Part shown: piece after piece, positions 1 to 10,023 of the stretch | Position numbering within the stretch: position 1 is the first letter of the stretch | Layout: every line of letters starts with the position of its first letter | NCBI GenBank assembly: GCA_951394405.1 | Contig: OX596338.1 | Coordinates: 1,488,001 to 1,552,000, forward strand | DNA length: 64,000 bases | Source of the DNA: Coprinellus micaceus | Taxonomy: Eukaryota > Basidiomycota > Agaricomycetes > Agaricales > Psathyrellaceae | Reading direction: 5' to 3' | Translations under genes and position numbers: made by a program | Notes under the pieces: generated by a model | Told to the model about the DNA's origin: nothing | Database searches by the model: none | What the model saw: the letters and a program-made list of their open reading frames with translations, nothing else

Positions 1-225
1 GACCCTCTGAAAAGGAGTACAAGGCCACGAATATGGGCGGCGTTATGCCGCGAAGATTGACAGATCGCCCCCTATTTCAGGATCCCGTTGCCAGGAGCAG
101 AGCATGTTCCTGTCATTAACCCCTGATGCTCCCAGGCACCTGTGCTCGTAATCTACCTATTTGTTAGCTGCTGTTAAGATGAAGCTCCTTCAAAACGCCC
201 CCTACGTTATCCTTCCTCTTCAAAC

Positions 226-1387
226 ATGCCTCCCGATTTCGACACGGTACGCAACGACCTTCGCAAGAAGACGGTGTACCTCGCCGACGGCGGGGACGCC
301 CTAGACGCCCTGATGTGGTACAAGACCAAAGCCTTCGACCGTGTGGTCACCAGGGACGCTGCAGAGGATTACGACAAGGAGTATGCGGACTACTCACAGT
401 CCCAGGGCTCGTCAGCACCACTGGACACCCCTCCTGCCCCGCCTCCTGCTACGCTCTCCGCCATCGTCCGCCTCAGCAACTACAAGTACTTTATGACGGC
501 TTGCAGTGACTGGCACCCAGATTTCTCCGAGATAATCCTCCCTTTGAAGGATGTGCGGCCTTCTGCTATTGCGGAGGATCCTTGTCTTGCAGCTATTACG
601 GGCGACTTTGAAGCTGCTTGGGGTGCGATAGATGAGTTGATCAGGGGGATAGTGCCAGGCGAGAAGGATGTCATGCAGTCGCTCGGTGTGATTGACCGAG
701 CGAAGCGCCCTTATTTTGGTTTCAAGGTTGGACACAAAGTGTTCGAGGTGAGTACCCTTGTTCACTTCCCCGAGCCCGAGACTCTAATTCCTGCTTCTCG
801 AGCAGAAGATCCAAAAGCCTGTTGAAATTCCTCGCCCAGAAGCCGAAGAGCTGTCCAACGATGAAGATTTGGATGCAAAGTTGGACCCAGAATTCGCTAT
901 TGAGGGCTGGCCCTTGACCAACCCCGAAGCCCATATTCACCTCGACAAGCTCAGTGCAACTCATCGAGCGAATCCTATCCCTGCGTATAATCTTGCGGGG
1001 CACTTGATCCGACCTTCCCAATACGCTGCTGAACTCAAAGGCGCTGTCGTCCGCCTCGAGTTCAATCTCAACCACTGGTTCATCAATTCCAGGTCCGTTT
1101 CCCTCTGTTGCCCTCGCACAAATCCACTTAACCCTGCGAGCTAACGCAATGTCTCCAGGCACGTATTCACAGCCGACATCACGAGGATCCGCGTCTTGCT
1201 CCCTCCCCCACCTTTTGACACGCCAACTCCTAAGCGAAAGCGCGTATCGAAGGTAGATGATTTCTACACCGACGATGACGACGATATGGATAGGATGCCT
1301 CCGACCCCGACGAAGAGGGCGAAGCATCGGGCCGACCCACCAAAGAATTATGAACTAAAGGTGCTTTCAAGTGTCAAGAAGGTTTAA
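226..1387 (+). CDS. Hypothetical protein, three exons, acidic/basic C-terminus
   Basis: Three exons join cleanly at 226-747, 806-1092 and 1159-1387. Both introns have GT-AG ends (58 and 66 nt) and the reading frame is kept, so this is a real gene. I do not recognise the family. The N-terminal part looks globular and is rich in Trp, Asp and Pro. A Pro-rich linker lies near residues 65-80. The last 60 residues are low-complexity: a KRKR run, an Asp run (DDDDD) and a TPTKRAKHR stretch that could act as a nuclear localisation signal. No catalytic motif is visible. The ATG at 226 is the first in frame and lies close to the window edge. It is probably nuclear, but that is inference from the basic C-terminus only. 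Confidence 0.8.
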
Positions 1388-3002
1388 ATTATATGGACCC
1401 CTGGAGGTACTGAAGCTGGAATCTACAGTTCGTCCTCCCTTAAATAATTACGAATGAGGGCTTTGGCGCAGATATTTCCGGTACCAAGGGACGTGAGAAG
1501 AGTCACCTTTTAGCTCTCTAAGCGATTGCCTGTGCCTATTGAAGGCATTTCCTCATCCAGGGCCAGATCCCGTCGTTCTCGCATTGTCTCCTCCGTTTTG
1601 GCACGCCTGATAAGATAGGCCCTCAAGAGTACCACCACGGCGGTATTGCGAAAAGGGAGGGTTGTGTCTACGATACGAGCTTCCGTGTGAAATGGCGACT
1701 ACATCTTGAGACCTCTCCTGCACTGGCATTCCATCTGGGAATGTCAGCGTGGGAAACACACCCTTGGGCGCTTAATGGCCAGTGCCGCCTGCGATGTCGG
1801 CCATAGCTTCAACCCCCCAACCCCGGGATGTAACCACCTGGCAACCACTGAGGACGGAAGCTTTATCTATCTGAGTCCCATGTGTGCTACAGCTTTTGGC
1901 ACTTTCCGTGGATAAATTAACGGCCAGACGAGAGCATGATGCTATTTAGGAAGCCTTCCCAGTACCGCACTACGGAACGCCCAACATTATCTCAGTATCA
2001 CACAAGCCGGTCAAGGAGTACCCCTTATTAAGGGCAAAAGATGGTACGCGCTCTTTGACCGCCTCATCGCCGAGTTATGCCTACTGTCTTCGTTGCTTGA
2101 TCGAGATACTGCTCGACAGTTCAAGTATGGTGGGCGATCCCGTCCTGCGGTCCCCGCGTCAGAGTCAGGCTCCGAAACCATAGTCTGCGGGGATAGGTGA
2201 CTTTCCCCGTTGTATGCAGCGTCCATCTGTTTGGCTGTTTCCTTAGCTTGGGGATGAGACTCTTTCATATAGTGATATCTGTCCTTCCGGCCACTGATTC
2301 ACTTTCCCTTCATCCCATGTCGGACCTTCTGACCCTTCTAGAAGTGACGCTAAGCCCTTCTCGATGTATAGAATGAGATTCTCTTACACTTCCATTGACA
2401 CTGCCAGGAATACGCACCAAGTTGGAAGGAGAATTCATAATAGCTGTGATCTTCGTTTGGGTTTTTGCCGGACGTTTGCTGCGTGACCGTGAGCGGCCAT
2501 TGTGCTGAATTTATTTCTGTACTTGAAGCCGGATTTACTGGCCTTCAGGTGGCTATTAACCATTTGCTTCTCAAATATATGGTCTGGGTACATCGTCAAC
2601 AAGCGAGCATTCGCATGCCGCTATTGAACTCATCGGTAATCCCCACAACACTGTAACAGCCATTCCCATCCCACACGGTGCCACACTGCAAACCATTGGC
2701 GTCGGCTACCCCGTTATGTAAGGTGGGATCTGGGCGCTAAGTTAGCGCTTATAACCCAAGCTTCCGATTCGGGTCCCCGTTCTACTCCTCCCTTGGGTGT
2801 GAGAGTGTTCGTGGGCCCACGGAGCCTGGATTTACTGGGCGCATTGCGGAGGGTCTCGATTCTGCGACCAGGCAAGGTGACAGTCATCGTTGTGGGCGCC
2901 TGGTGGGCGCCAAGGCCCTTCAACGAGGCGTTGATTGTTTTATACATACTGTAGGTCCGTGGGGCGATCATTTGGACCGCATCCACCACCACCATCAGTA
3001 CT
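1388..3002. other. Intergenic, no gene recognised
   Basis: Only short open frames occur here (at most about 100 codons), with no splice-compatible partners or familiar motifs. The right part presumably holds the promoter of the F-box gene that starts at 3003. Confidence 0.6.
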
Positions 3003-4421
3003 ATGCTCAACCCCCCTCTTTCCAATCTCTCAAACGAACTGCTCGAGCTAATCGTCGAAGAGCTGGCTGACGGTGTCGATTATGTGGCAGCAAGGTGGCT
3101 CAAACGGCTATCTGTCGTCGATCGTGCCTTTACACCTCTATGCCAATCTCACCTCTTCAAAGAGCTGGTGTTAAGTGGCGGCAAATCGGAGATGGCGAAA
3201 CAGTTGAAGCGGGCTTATGACGTCCTCAAGGCCAAACAGACCTCGCCAGTCAGTTTCGTGCAGCGTATTCGGCTTGAACTGGAGGAGCAGAAGAATATTT
3301 CCTGGCTGGCGCAGGACGGAACTCTCCTCCCCCTGATGCAAATCCTCTCGAAAGCGCCACGCCCTCCGTACCAACTCGAGATATATGGCCGGGAAACACC
3401 CACGACCAAAATCCCCCATTCGATTATCGAAGCACTTGCCAACTCGTTCTTCTCCGCATCCCTAGAGTCCCTGCTAATTTGGAATGCTCGCATCCCTGCC
3501 AGAGTTCTCCTTATCAGCTCGACTCTAAGGCGCTTGGACCTATCTAACGTGCAGTCCATCGCTCCCAACAAGCCTGTGGAGGGAGATAGCGGAGAGTTCG
3601 AGGGCAGACGGCTGCCAAAGTTGCGGGAGCTGGACTATACGGCATCGCATGATGTAGTTCGACGGCTTTTGCCCAACGGAAGCGTCAAGCAGGTGGTAGG
3701 TATGTCCCTGCTCAGGAGCCTTCGCACGTCTCCCGAAGACGGAGAGGATATGAAGCTTGTACAGCCGATACTGGACGCGGCACACGAAACCTTGGAAGAG
3801 ATCATTCTTCTGGATTCATATGTCGCGCCAGACTCCGATTCCGATGGTACAGTGCATGTGTCTTTTTCGGGGCTGCTTGAAATTAATAACGGGTTTGCCT
3901 TGATAGATGGCTTGGTTGGGCACCAGCTCCTGGAGCCGTTGTTGAACCTTCGAAAACTCCACCGACTTCGCGTGTTCAAGTTGCGCACTGGGATCTACGA
4001 CTCTGACCCTAATCGGTTGAACGTCGTGAAGGATATCACCAGGGTCCTTGGTACCATCCCGAAAGTAAACAACCTCGCCCTCCTCTACGTCCGTATCCAG
4101 GTTTACGGGAAAGCACCTTACAAGGCCGCGAGATCACAGGAATGGAACGCGTTTGCAAAAGAGGTCGCTCAAATTTCCGGTGGGAAGCCTGGACCTTTGC
4201 GGTTTGAATTAGATATGGACACCCAGACAGAGGAGGGCGTATTTATTGGCCTCGCCAAAAGGCCAAGGAAAAAGCTTTATGACCATATCGAGGAGGAATT
4301 GGGAGTACTCAGGGGGGTAGAAGGAGTCGAGTTGGAGGTCAAGAACGAGCTCGCGCTTTCCGACAACTCGACCAACTTCCACGGCCTCATCATCGATTCC
4401 AATGCGGATTCTGTTTACTGA
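3003..4421 (+). CDS. F-box-like protein, single exon
   Basis: This is an uninterrupted frame of 472 codons. The first 45 residues match the F-box-like pattern of mushroom genomes: LSNELLELIVEEL, then a long helix, then a C-terminal CQSHLFKELVL segment. The rest alternates hydrophobic and polar residues with recurring leucines (for example LRRLDLSNVQ), in the manner of the irregular LRR-like bodies that follow F-boxes in Agaricomycetes. Known F-box proteins act as substrate receptors of SCF (Skp1-Cullin-F-box) ubiquitin ligases. The substrate cannot be guessed from sequence. Such genes are often species-specific and expanded in basidiomycetes. The ATG at 3003 is chosen because the F-box starts right after it. 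The only alternative I see is an F-box relic with another role. Confidence 0.65.
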   Translation: MLNPPLSNLSNELLELIVEELADGVDYVAARWLKRLSVVDRAFTPLCQSHLFKELVLSGGKSEMAKQLKRAYDVLKAKQTSPVSFVQRIRLELEEQKNISWLAQDGTLLPLMQILSKAPRPPYQLEIYGRETPTTKIPHSIIEALANSFFSASLESLLIWNARIPARVLLISSTLRRLDLSNVQSIAPNKPVEGDSGEFEGRRLPKLRELDYTASHDVVRRLLPNGSVKQVVGMSLLRSLRTSPEDGEDMKLVQPILDAAHETLEEIILLDSYVAPDSDSDGTVHVSFSGLLEINNGFALIDGLVGHQLLEPLLNLRKLHRLRVFKLRTGIYDSDPNRLNVVKDITRVLGTIPKVNNLALLYVRIQVYGKAPYKAARSQEWNAFAKEVAQISGGKPGPLRFELDMDTQTEEGVFIGLAKRPRKKLYDHIEEELGVLRGVEGVELEVKNELALSDNSTNFHGLIIDSNADSVY

Positions 4422-4996
4422 AAGGTACGTTTTCCCTAAATCCTCTTGAATCCCGCGAGAGAATAACCCGAGTCCGTCGTTTGCCACTCCTCGGTGGACC
4501 ACCTTTTCAGAACCAATCCTTTGAGGAATCCGGCCCAAATTGGTGCCTTGGCTACAATCTGTTTTAGGTAGTCCTTATTAGTTGGAGCACCTGGTTGGGC
4601 ACGGGGACAATGTGCAGCTCGTCAACAACATAAGGATCAACCCGCAGACCTGGGGATATATAATTTCCAGCAGGCTAAATGTAGAGATGTTGAGTCAAAA
4701 TAGGCACCCATCGCCGCATAGGGCGCTTGTGGTTCCGCTCTCGATTCTCGATTCCTAAAAGCTTTCACTCGCTTGGGGGTTAGTCACCTAGGCACCCCCA
4801 TCCAAAAAGTGAAGGAAAAGTGAGCCATACGACGTCAGCAGGAGTCGAACCTGCCTGGGAGATCGGACTGTGGCGATGAGTCCAAATAAGCGCCCACCAC
4901 CGGCTGTCGGCGCTTGGGCCTTCCTGTTCGATTCCCAAAAGGTTTAGCCGTTAACGGTTACCGGGCGGCGGGTCACCGGGTGCCCTCCCTCCCGAC
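4422..4996. other. Intergenic with tRNA/SINE-like debris next to a hAT insertion
   Basis: No coding frame is seen. The stretch contains two related segments, near 4738-4760 and 4922-4945, with the shared core GATTCC(T/C)AAAAG. A tRNA-like remnant lies on the minus strand at 4830-4917. Pol III B-box-like strings occur on both strands, which suggests old tRNA-derived SINE material. Confidence 0.4.
4830..4917 (-). pseudogene. tRNA-Ser-like remnant (Pol III B box, degenerate 5' half)
   Basis: Read on the minus strand, this ends with a good T arm (GCAGG TTCGACT CCTGC), a TGACGTC acceptor 3' strand and a G discriminator. A T5 run follows about 20 nt downstream (AAAAA at 4804-4808 on the plus strand), as in Pol III terminators. 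The matching 5' acceptor strand (about GACGTCA) is absent and the anticodon loop has nine bases, so it cannot fold as a normal tRNA. Its 3' half resembles the intact tRNA-Ser at 14342-14423. It is either a truncated tRNA-Ser gene or a SINE head. Confidence 0.4.
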
Positions 4997-5018
4997 TAGG
5001 GCTCCAACCATATACTAT
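4997..5018. repeat. Outer terminal inverted repeat, left hAT copy
   Basis: The sequence begins TAGGGCTCCAACCATATA and ends CTAT. It is the reverse complement of 14273-14294 and, without the first bases, of the inner repeats at 9527-9546 and 9747-9764. Confidence 0.9.
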
Positions 5019-5033
5019 CCCTATACGGGTCAG

Positions 5034-5102
5034 GCCATATAGGGATAGGGTATAGGGTAAAATAGGGTATTAATACCTATAAAGAGGGATAGGGATAGGG
5101 TT
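5034..5102. repeat. Subterminal TAGGG-type array, outer end of left hAT copy
   Basis: This contains repeated ATAGGG and GGGATAGGG units in one orientation, separated by short AT-rich spacers. Arrays like this near hAT ends are known transposase-binding regions. The mirror copy is at 14189-14257. Confidence 0.7.
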
Positions 5103-5321
5103 ACGTTTTGGCGCCGAGATCAGTCACATGTTACTCGCGCCGCCACCCATCCCCCTCCGACGCGTTCGAATTTCTCCACAACAAGGGCCCCAGAGATCGT
5201 AATATTATGCATAGTTGGTAGACAGTAACCCATAGAACAGATATGAACACCTCTTTCCCTTTCAATTTGCGTTCCAATGGAGTTATTCAAACCCAAAAGT
5301 CAACTATGAATTACCGTAAAG

Positions 5322-8300
5322 TTACAACAAAGCTACGCTACCATGCTTCTCCACCTTTTTTGGCTTCAAAACCAAGTCGAAAAGATTACTCCTGATCCAG
5401 GTTTTGGTCAGGAGAGCCTTGCGGATGGTCTGCGCTCGTAGGGAGCTGCGAAGATCAGAGCAGACATGCCTAGACTTCGAAAACATCCTTTCCACGGATA
5501 CACTGGTTGCCGGAATGGCCAGGATATCCCTTGCCATCGCGGCGAGAGTGGGGAACGAAGCATGATGTGTCTGTTTAGCAAGCCACGTCGTCAGCAGGAG
5601 AAGCACAGGGTCATATGGGACACACCTTCCACCATGCGAGTGGGTCAAGTAGATCTCCCTTTCCTCCTTCAAAAGAAAAGTACCTCTTGAGCTCGTCTTG
5701 AAGCCGTTCTTCATCGGTCACCTTCTTCGTGATTGGAATCTCGATGTCGAAATCGTAGAAGCTCTGAAGGCTACTTCCACCCACAAGTGGGCGCTTGGTC
5801 TTTGAAGGGTCAGAGATTCGAGAGGATGTCAATGGCTGTACGACGCTGGCGAGCATCTCTTCTTGATAGGTCCGAGCCACAGACTCCACAAGGGTCTCGA
5901 CTTTCCCAACTGCAGCAGCTTGGGCTTTCGCATACTTGTCCTGGTTGTCGTCGAGGCGAACAGTCGTCTTAAACCAGGTAGATCGAAGGTAGGGATGTAA
6001 AGCTGATTGGGTGTGTAAGGCATTGACATGGGGACATTAGGCCATGACCAAAGTACGTACCTGTGCCAAGTATATTGTTATTATTCTCGAAAGCAGGAGA
6101 CTTGTACTTCCTGAGCTTCTCGTGGCCAGCCTCGAGTGCAGTGGACATGGCCAGTGATATGGAACTATCCAGCTGCAGGGATACGAGGTGTTGCTCAAGA
6201 CCATGATAGATTGGGAGGACATGGGGAATGGTGGGGTACGACGAGGCAGACAGTTGGCAAGTCGCCGCGGCGAATGGCTAGAGGCAGTGTGGGCAACAGA
6301 ACATATGTGGAAATGAGCTGTAGGAAACCCGACACACCTCCAAGACGTGACACAATTCTTCAAGCTGTTCCCAGTCTCGTTTGAGAAGCAGTAAGCCCTG
6401 GAACTCCTCGGTTGCCAAAACCCAGCTATTGAGAGCCTGTCGATGTAGTAAAGAGGTCAAAGAGTCAGTCCCAGTCAACAGGTCAGCAGTAGGTGAGTAC
6501 TGACCTCACGAAGAAGAAGTGCCCGCTTGATCATAGCGTGCGTCGAGTTCCATCTAGTGCGGACGTCACGAATAACCATTAGGAGGTATAGGAGAGCGCT
6601 CCTGGGGTCACTGCTGTCCGCTCGGCGCTCCGTTCCATACTTCTCTGCTGAGATCTTCCAGAATTTGGCGCGCCGTTGAGGGGAGGACGCGATTTTTGTA
6701 ACTATGAATCGAAGCTAACGGTACACTGTCAGCTACCGCACAAGATTCAGGAGAGAAGTATGACCACACACCCGCTTCAGTGCACTAGTACCTGCCATGC
6801 CGCTCGCATCCTCTTCAACTGCACTAGCCAACAGTGCCTGAAGTAATTCATCATTGTCTTCGTTATCGTTATCGTCGTCGTGAGCTTGCCTGGGCAAGTC
6901 TTCGTCGCCTTCGGGGTCTGCAAGGTCCTCTTCACGATGGCCTTCGAGATCTTGGAGGTCAGTATCATCCTCTGGAGAATAGTGTATCGGGAATTCCTTG
7001 CAAGCGAAATGCTGATCATTCTCGTCACCATCCTTCTTGCAAGCTTGGGCCTCATCCAGAGCGGAGAGGATGGCTTGAACGACAAGGTTGATGACATGTG
7101 CAAGGCAACGGATATGACGATGGTCCCTGCCAGCTGGCGTTGGGATGTTGTACAAAGTCAGGAGGGAGCGAACGACATTCTTGAAGACTACGTCGTTGAC
7201 CGATGCGTTATCCATAGCGAGGGCTGAGAAGTGTGGTATTCTCAGCACTTCAGTATATAGAGTGAAACTGAGTGACTTATCTTATTCAGTGCTCCAACCG
7301 AGCGTGCGCTTTGGATGAGTGACTGTGCAGCCCAAATCCCTTCGTGCTCCTTGTCTTCGAGAGGTTTGAAGTCGAAGACGCGCTCAACAAGCTTCCAGTC
7401 CTCATCAATGAAAGAGGCAATGGAGCAAGCAAATGTGTACACCATTTGCTTCGTCGTCCATGTGTCGGTAGCGAAAGCGATTTTCGATTTAACAGCCTAC
7501 GGGGAAATCGGTGTGAGCGGGCAGCAGCTATCGCTAGGTTCGAGAGACCTCACCGAGAGTTCAAGGACAACCTTTGAATGAAGCTCGGCGAAGAGTCGAG
7601 CGAGCTCGTTTCGAACAGTGGTATCTGACGGCAGGTAAAACTCGACCTTGAGGTATTGGAAGAGAGCAGCCAGAAGAGGTGCCTCTCCAGTCGTCCAGGG
7701 AAGGTCGTTATCAAGGATCCAGGCTGCGAAGATCCGCAGAAAGCCACGCTGAGTAGCTCTGACCTCTGGGTTGAGCTCTCCCTTGAGGAGAAACTGGTCC
7801 ATTATCGCACGGGAAGCACTATTGCTGAACTCGATCTTCGGGTTGGCAGGCGGCGGCTCTGCATCCTCGGCCTCGCTGTTCTTCGGGAATTTCTTGCATG
7901 ACTTGAGGTGAGTGGCGAGATTGTTGAAGCCGACAGGGATCTTGGGCTCATGGTCGAACTCGCAGTCACTGTCGACGGTTCTTTCGAAGGTTCGATGGCT
8001 AGCTGTTGGTGTCAGCACCAAACACGATGCAACAAGGCCAACTGAACGTTACGTACCCGCCGCAATACTTGCACTCGAAATCCCACCTCGGGCCAAGTTC
8101 GTCATCATCCTTCGTCACAGGGTTCTTGTAATGACGCATGCTCTTGTTCCTTGGACCCCGCCTTGGAGCCTGAGGCTTAGCAGCAGCAGCAGTCGCCTCC
8201 CTCGCAGCAGTACCACCATCCGACTCTTCTGCGGAATCGAAAGCGATCGGATCGGCTGCGGTGCCTTGAGTCGCTTTCACCTTCTTCTTAGACTTGGGGT

Positions 8301-9267
8301 TCGGCTGTGACCATGTCAGCAGGACGAGAACACGGTACGAGGACAAGCACACCTTTTTACCCGTCACCTTTCCAGCGATGGCAGTGGCCTTAGACTTCAA
8401 CTTTGAGACCGCACCAGCAAGCCGCCCACCCTTTGGCATTGCCGCCTCCTTGTTCTTTTTGTCTCGACGTTTCTTGTCCTGGAAGCCAACTAAGCCCAAG
8501 TTCACCCAGAACAGATTCGACGCACCAATGCCTTCTGCTGCTCCGTATCTTCCATAATTTCATCCCCATTTCCATCAATAACTTCAAACTCGTTCTCCTC
8601 TTCGGAATCCGATGAGCGTCCTGGCGCAAAATCGGAGTCGTCGTCGTCAGAATCGGAGGCAGCATCCTTTTTCTTACTCTTTGCCTTTTTCTTAGCCGGT
8701 TTAGTGGAGGATGTGTCGCCAGCAGGGCTACGCGGTCTTTTGTGGCCAGGAAGGAAGGAGGTAATCTTGGTGGCGATGGGTTTTGTAGCGGATGGCACAC
8801 GACTTGGCTGTGCGGGTACGGGTGCCTTCTTTGCCTCGGATTCCCTTAATGTCGGAGATATCTTATCAGTATTTTGTTACGTCAATCTTAAGTGAGACGT
8901 ACACAAGCTGTTTGACCTCCTTCACGAGACGTTGGATTTTTGGGATTGCGCAGTTCCATGGAAACCCGGCCGGATTGGACGCCATCGTTTCCTCGAAGTA
9001 GGCGATGACCAGGGGAAGTCCGTACTGTCCCCGCTCAACATTGGGTAAATGACCTTCTTCATTCCGGAGGTCTTCTGAGAAGAGCGCATTTAAGCGCCTG
9101 TCAAAAACCTCCCATTTTTCGTTGTCGTCACTGGGAATAGGCATCTTGGCAAAAACAGACTGAATTCGGCCATCTTTTTTGGCAAGAGGGAGGGTCGCAG
9201 GGAGTTTGAGCGCCTTGAGTGTAAGCGTGTAGTTGCTGGCAACCTTGAAAAATCCGTCGGACGCCAT
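5322..9267 (-). CDS. hAT transposase (BED finger, RNase H-like fold), left copy
   Basis: This is the minus-strand twin of the gene at 10024-13969, with the same exon pattern and no in-frame break seen in any exon. The only coding difference noticed is Arg in place of His in the acidic insert (motif LEGHREEDL, codon covering 6935). All motifs described for the right copy are present: BED-type zinc finger, the two catalytic Asp motifs, the C..H motif, the RW motif and the C-terminal dimerisation block. The putative start is 9267 and the stop lies at 5322. The gene could therefore still encode an active enzyme, if the assembly is right. Confidence 0.85.
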
Positions 9268-9474
9268 GAAGGGAGTGGTGGGTGTCGAATGGCTGATATT
9301 AAGCGACGAAAAATTGCCGACTTGCGGTCGGCTCATTGGGCGAATGGTTAGCCGGAGCGGACGTGCCCCAACCATCAACCACTGCAGCGATCAATAACTG
9401 AGCTGTCCTAGTCAACCCTATACACCCTGTATTATAGTATAAATACAATATACTATACGGCCGACAAAAAATGG

Positions 9475-9520
9475 GTTATAGGGATAGGGATAGGGATAGG
9501 GTACAACCCTATAAATAGGG
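9475..9520. repeat. Subterminal GGGATA array, inner end of left hAT copy
   Basis: Four tandem GGGATA-type units are followed by an inverted CCCTATAAATAGGG. The mirror copy is at 9771-9816. Confidence 0.7.
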
Positions 9521-9526
9521 TATCGT

Positions 9527-9546
9527 ATAGTATATGGTTGGAGCCT
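9527..9546. repeat. Inner terminal inverted repeat, left hAT copy
   Basis: This ends GGTTGGAGCCT just before the gap. Compared with the outer repeat (GGAGCCCTA) it lacks one C. The very last bases of the element are hidden by the gap. Confidence 0.8.
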
Positions 9547-9746
9547 NNNNNNNNNNNNNNNNNNNNNNNNNNNNNNNNNNNNNNNNNNNNNNNNNNNNNN
9601 NNNNNNNNNNNNNNNNNNNNNNNNNNNNNNNNNNNNNNNNNNNNNNNNNNNNNNNNNNNNNNNNNNNNNNNNNNNNNNNNNNNNNNNNNNNNNNNNNNNN
9701 NNNNNNNNNNNNNNNNNNNNNNNNNNNNNNNNNNNNNNNNNNNNNN
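9547..9746. other. Assembly gap of 200 N
   Basis: Exactly 200 N sit between two inverted near-identical transposons. A round number of this kind usually marks a gap of unknown size placed by a scaffolder, so the true content and length are not known. Confidence 0.98.
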
Positions 9747-9764
9747 GCTCCAACCATATACTAT
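9747..9764. repeat. Inner terminal inverted repeat, right hAT copy
   Basis: GCTCCAACCATATACTAT directly follows the gap and matches the core of the outer repeats. Confidence 0.85.
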
Positions 9765-9770
9765 ACGATA

Positions 9771-9816
9771 CCCTATTTATAGGGTTGTACCCTATCCCTA
9801 TCCCTATCCCTATAAC
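9771..9816. repeat. Subterminal CCCTAT array, inner end of right hAT copy
   Basis: This is the mirror of 9475-9520: an inverted CCCTATTTATAGGG followed by four tandem TATCCC-type units. Confidence 0.7.
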
Positions 9817-10023
9817 CCATTTTTTGTCGGCCGTATAGTATATTGTATTTATACTATAATACAGGGTGTATAGGGTTGACTAGGACAGCTCAGTTATTGA
9901 TCGCTGCAGTGGTTGATGGTTGGGGCACGTCCGCTCCGGCTAACCATTCGCCCAATGAGCCGACCGCAAGTCGGCAATTTTTCGTCGCTTAATATCAGCC
10001 ATTCGACACCCACCACTCCCTTC

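Larger units (their letters stand above)
4997..9546 (-). mobile_element. hAT-family DNA transposon, left copy
   Basis: This is a complete class II element of about 4.55 kb. Its outer end starts TAGGGCTCCAACC, which fits the usual hAT start (T/C)A.GG. The inner end, at the assembly gap, has the same terminal inverted repeat with one G fewer. Between them lies one transposase gene on the minus strand (5322-9267). The whole element is the reverse complement of 9747-14294; positions pair so that their sum is 19291. I saw one base difference (6935 versus 12356). Left-flank bases 4989-4996 (CTCCCGAC) share only the first five of eight bases with the far-right flank 14295-14302, so no clean 8-bp target duplication is visible across the pair. 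Confidence 0.9.

Noticed and set aside
5034..5102. Telomere repeat tract
   Set aside because: Units are ATAGGG/GGGATA mixtures inside a transposon end, not regular TTAGGG, and they are mirrored at the other copy.
8159..8220. A microsatellite-like AGCAGCAGC run as a repeat feature
   Set aside because: It is only the Ala-rich stretch of the transposase coding sequence.
9418..9873. Open frames spanning the N gap
   Set aside because: They are artefacts of translating 200 N; the flanking bases are hAT terminal repeats.
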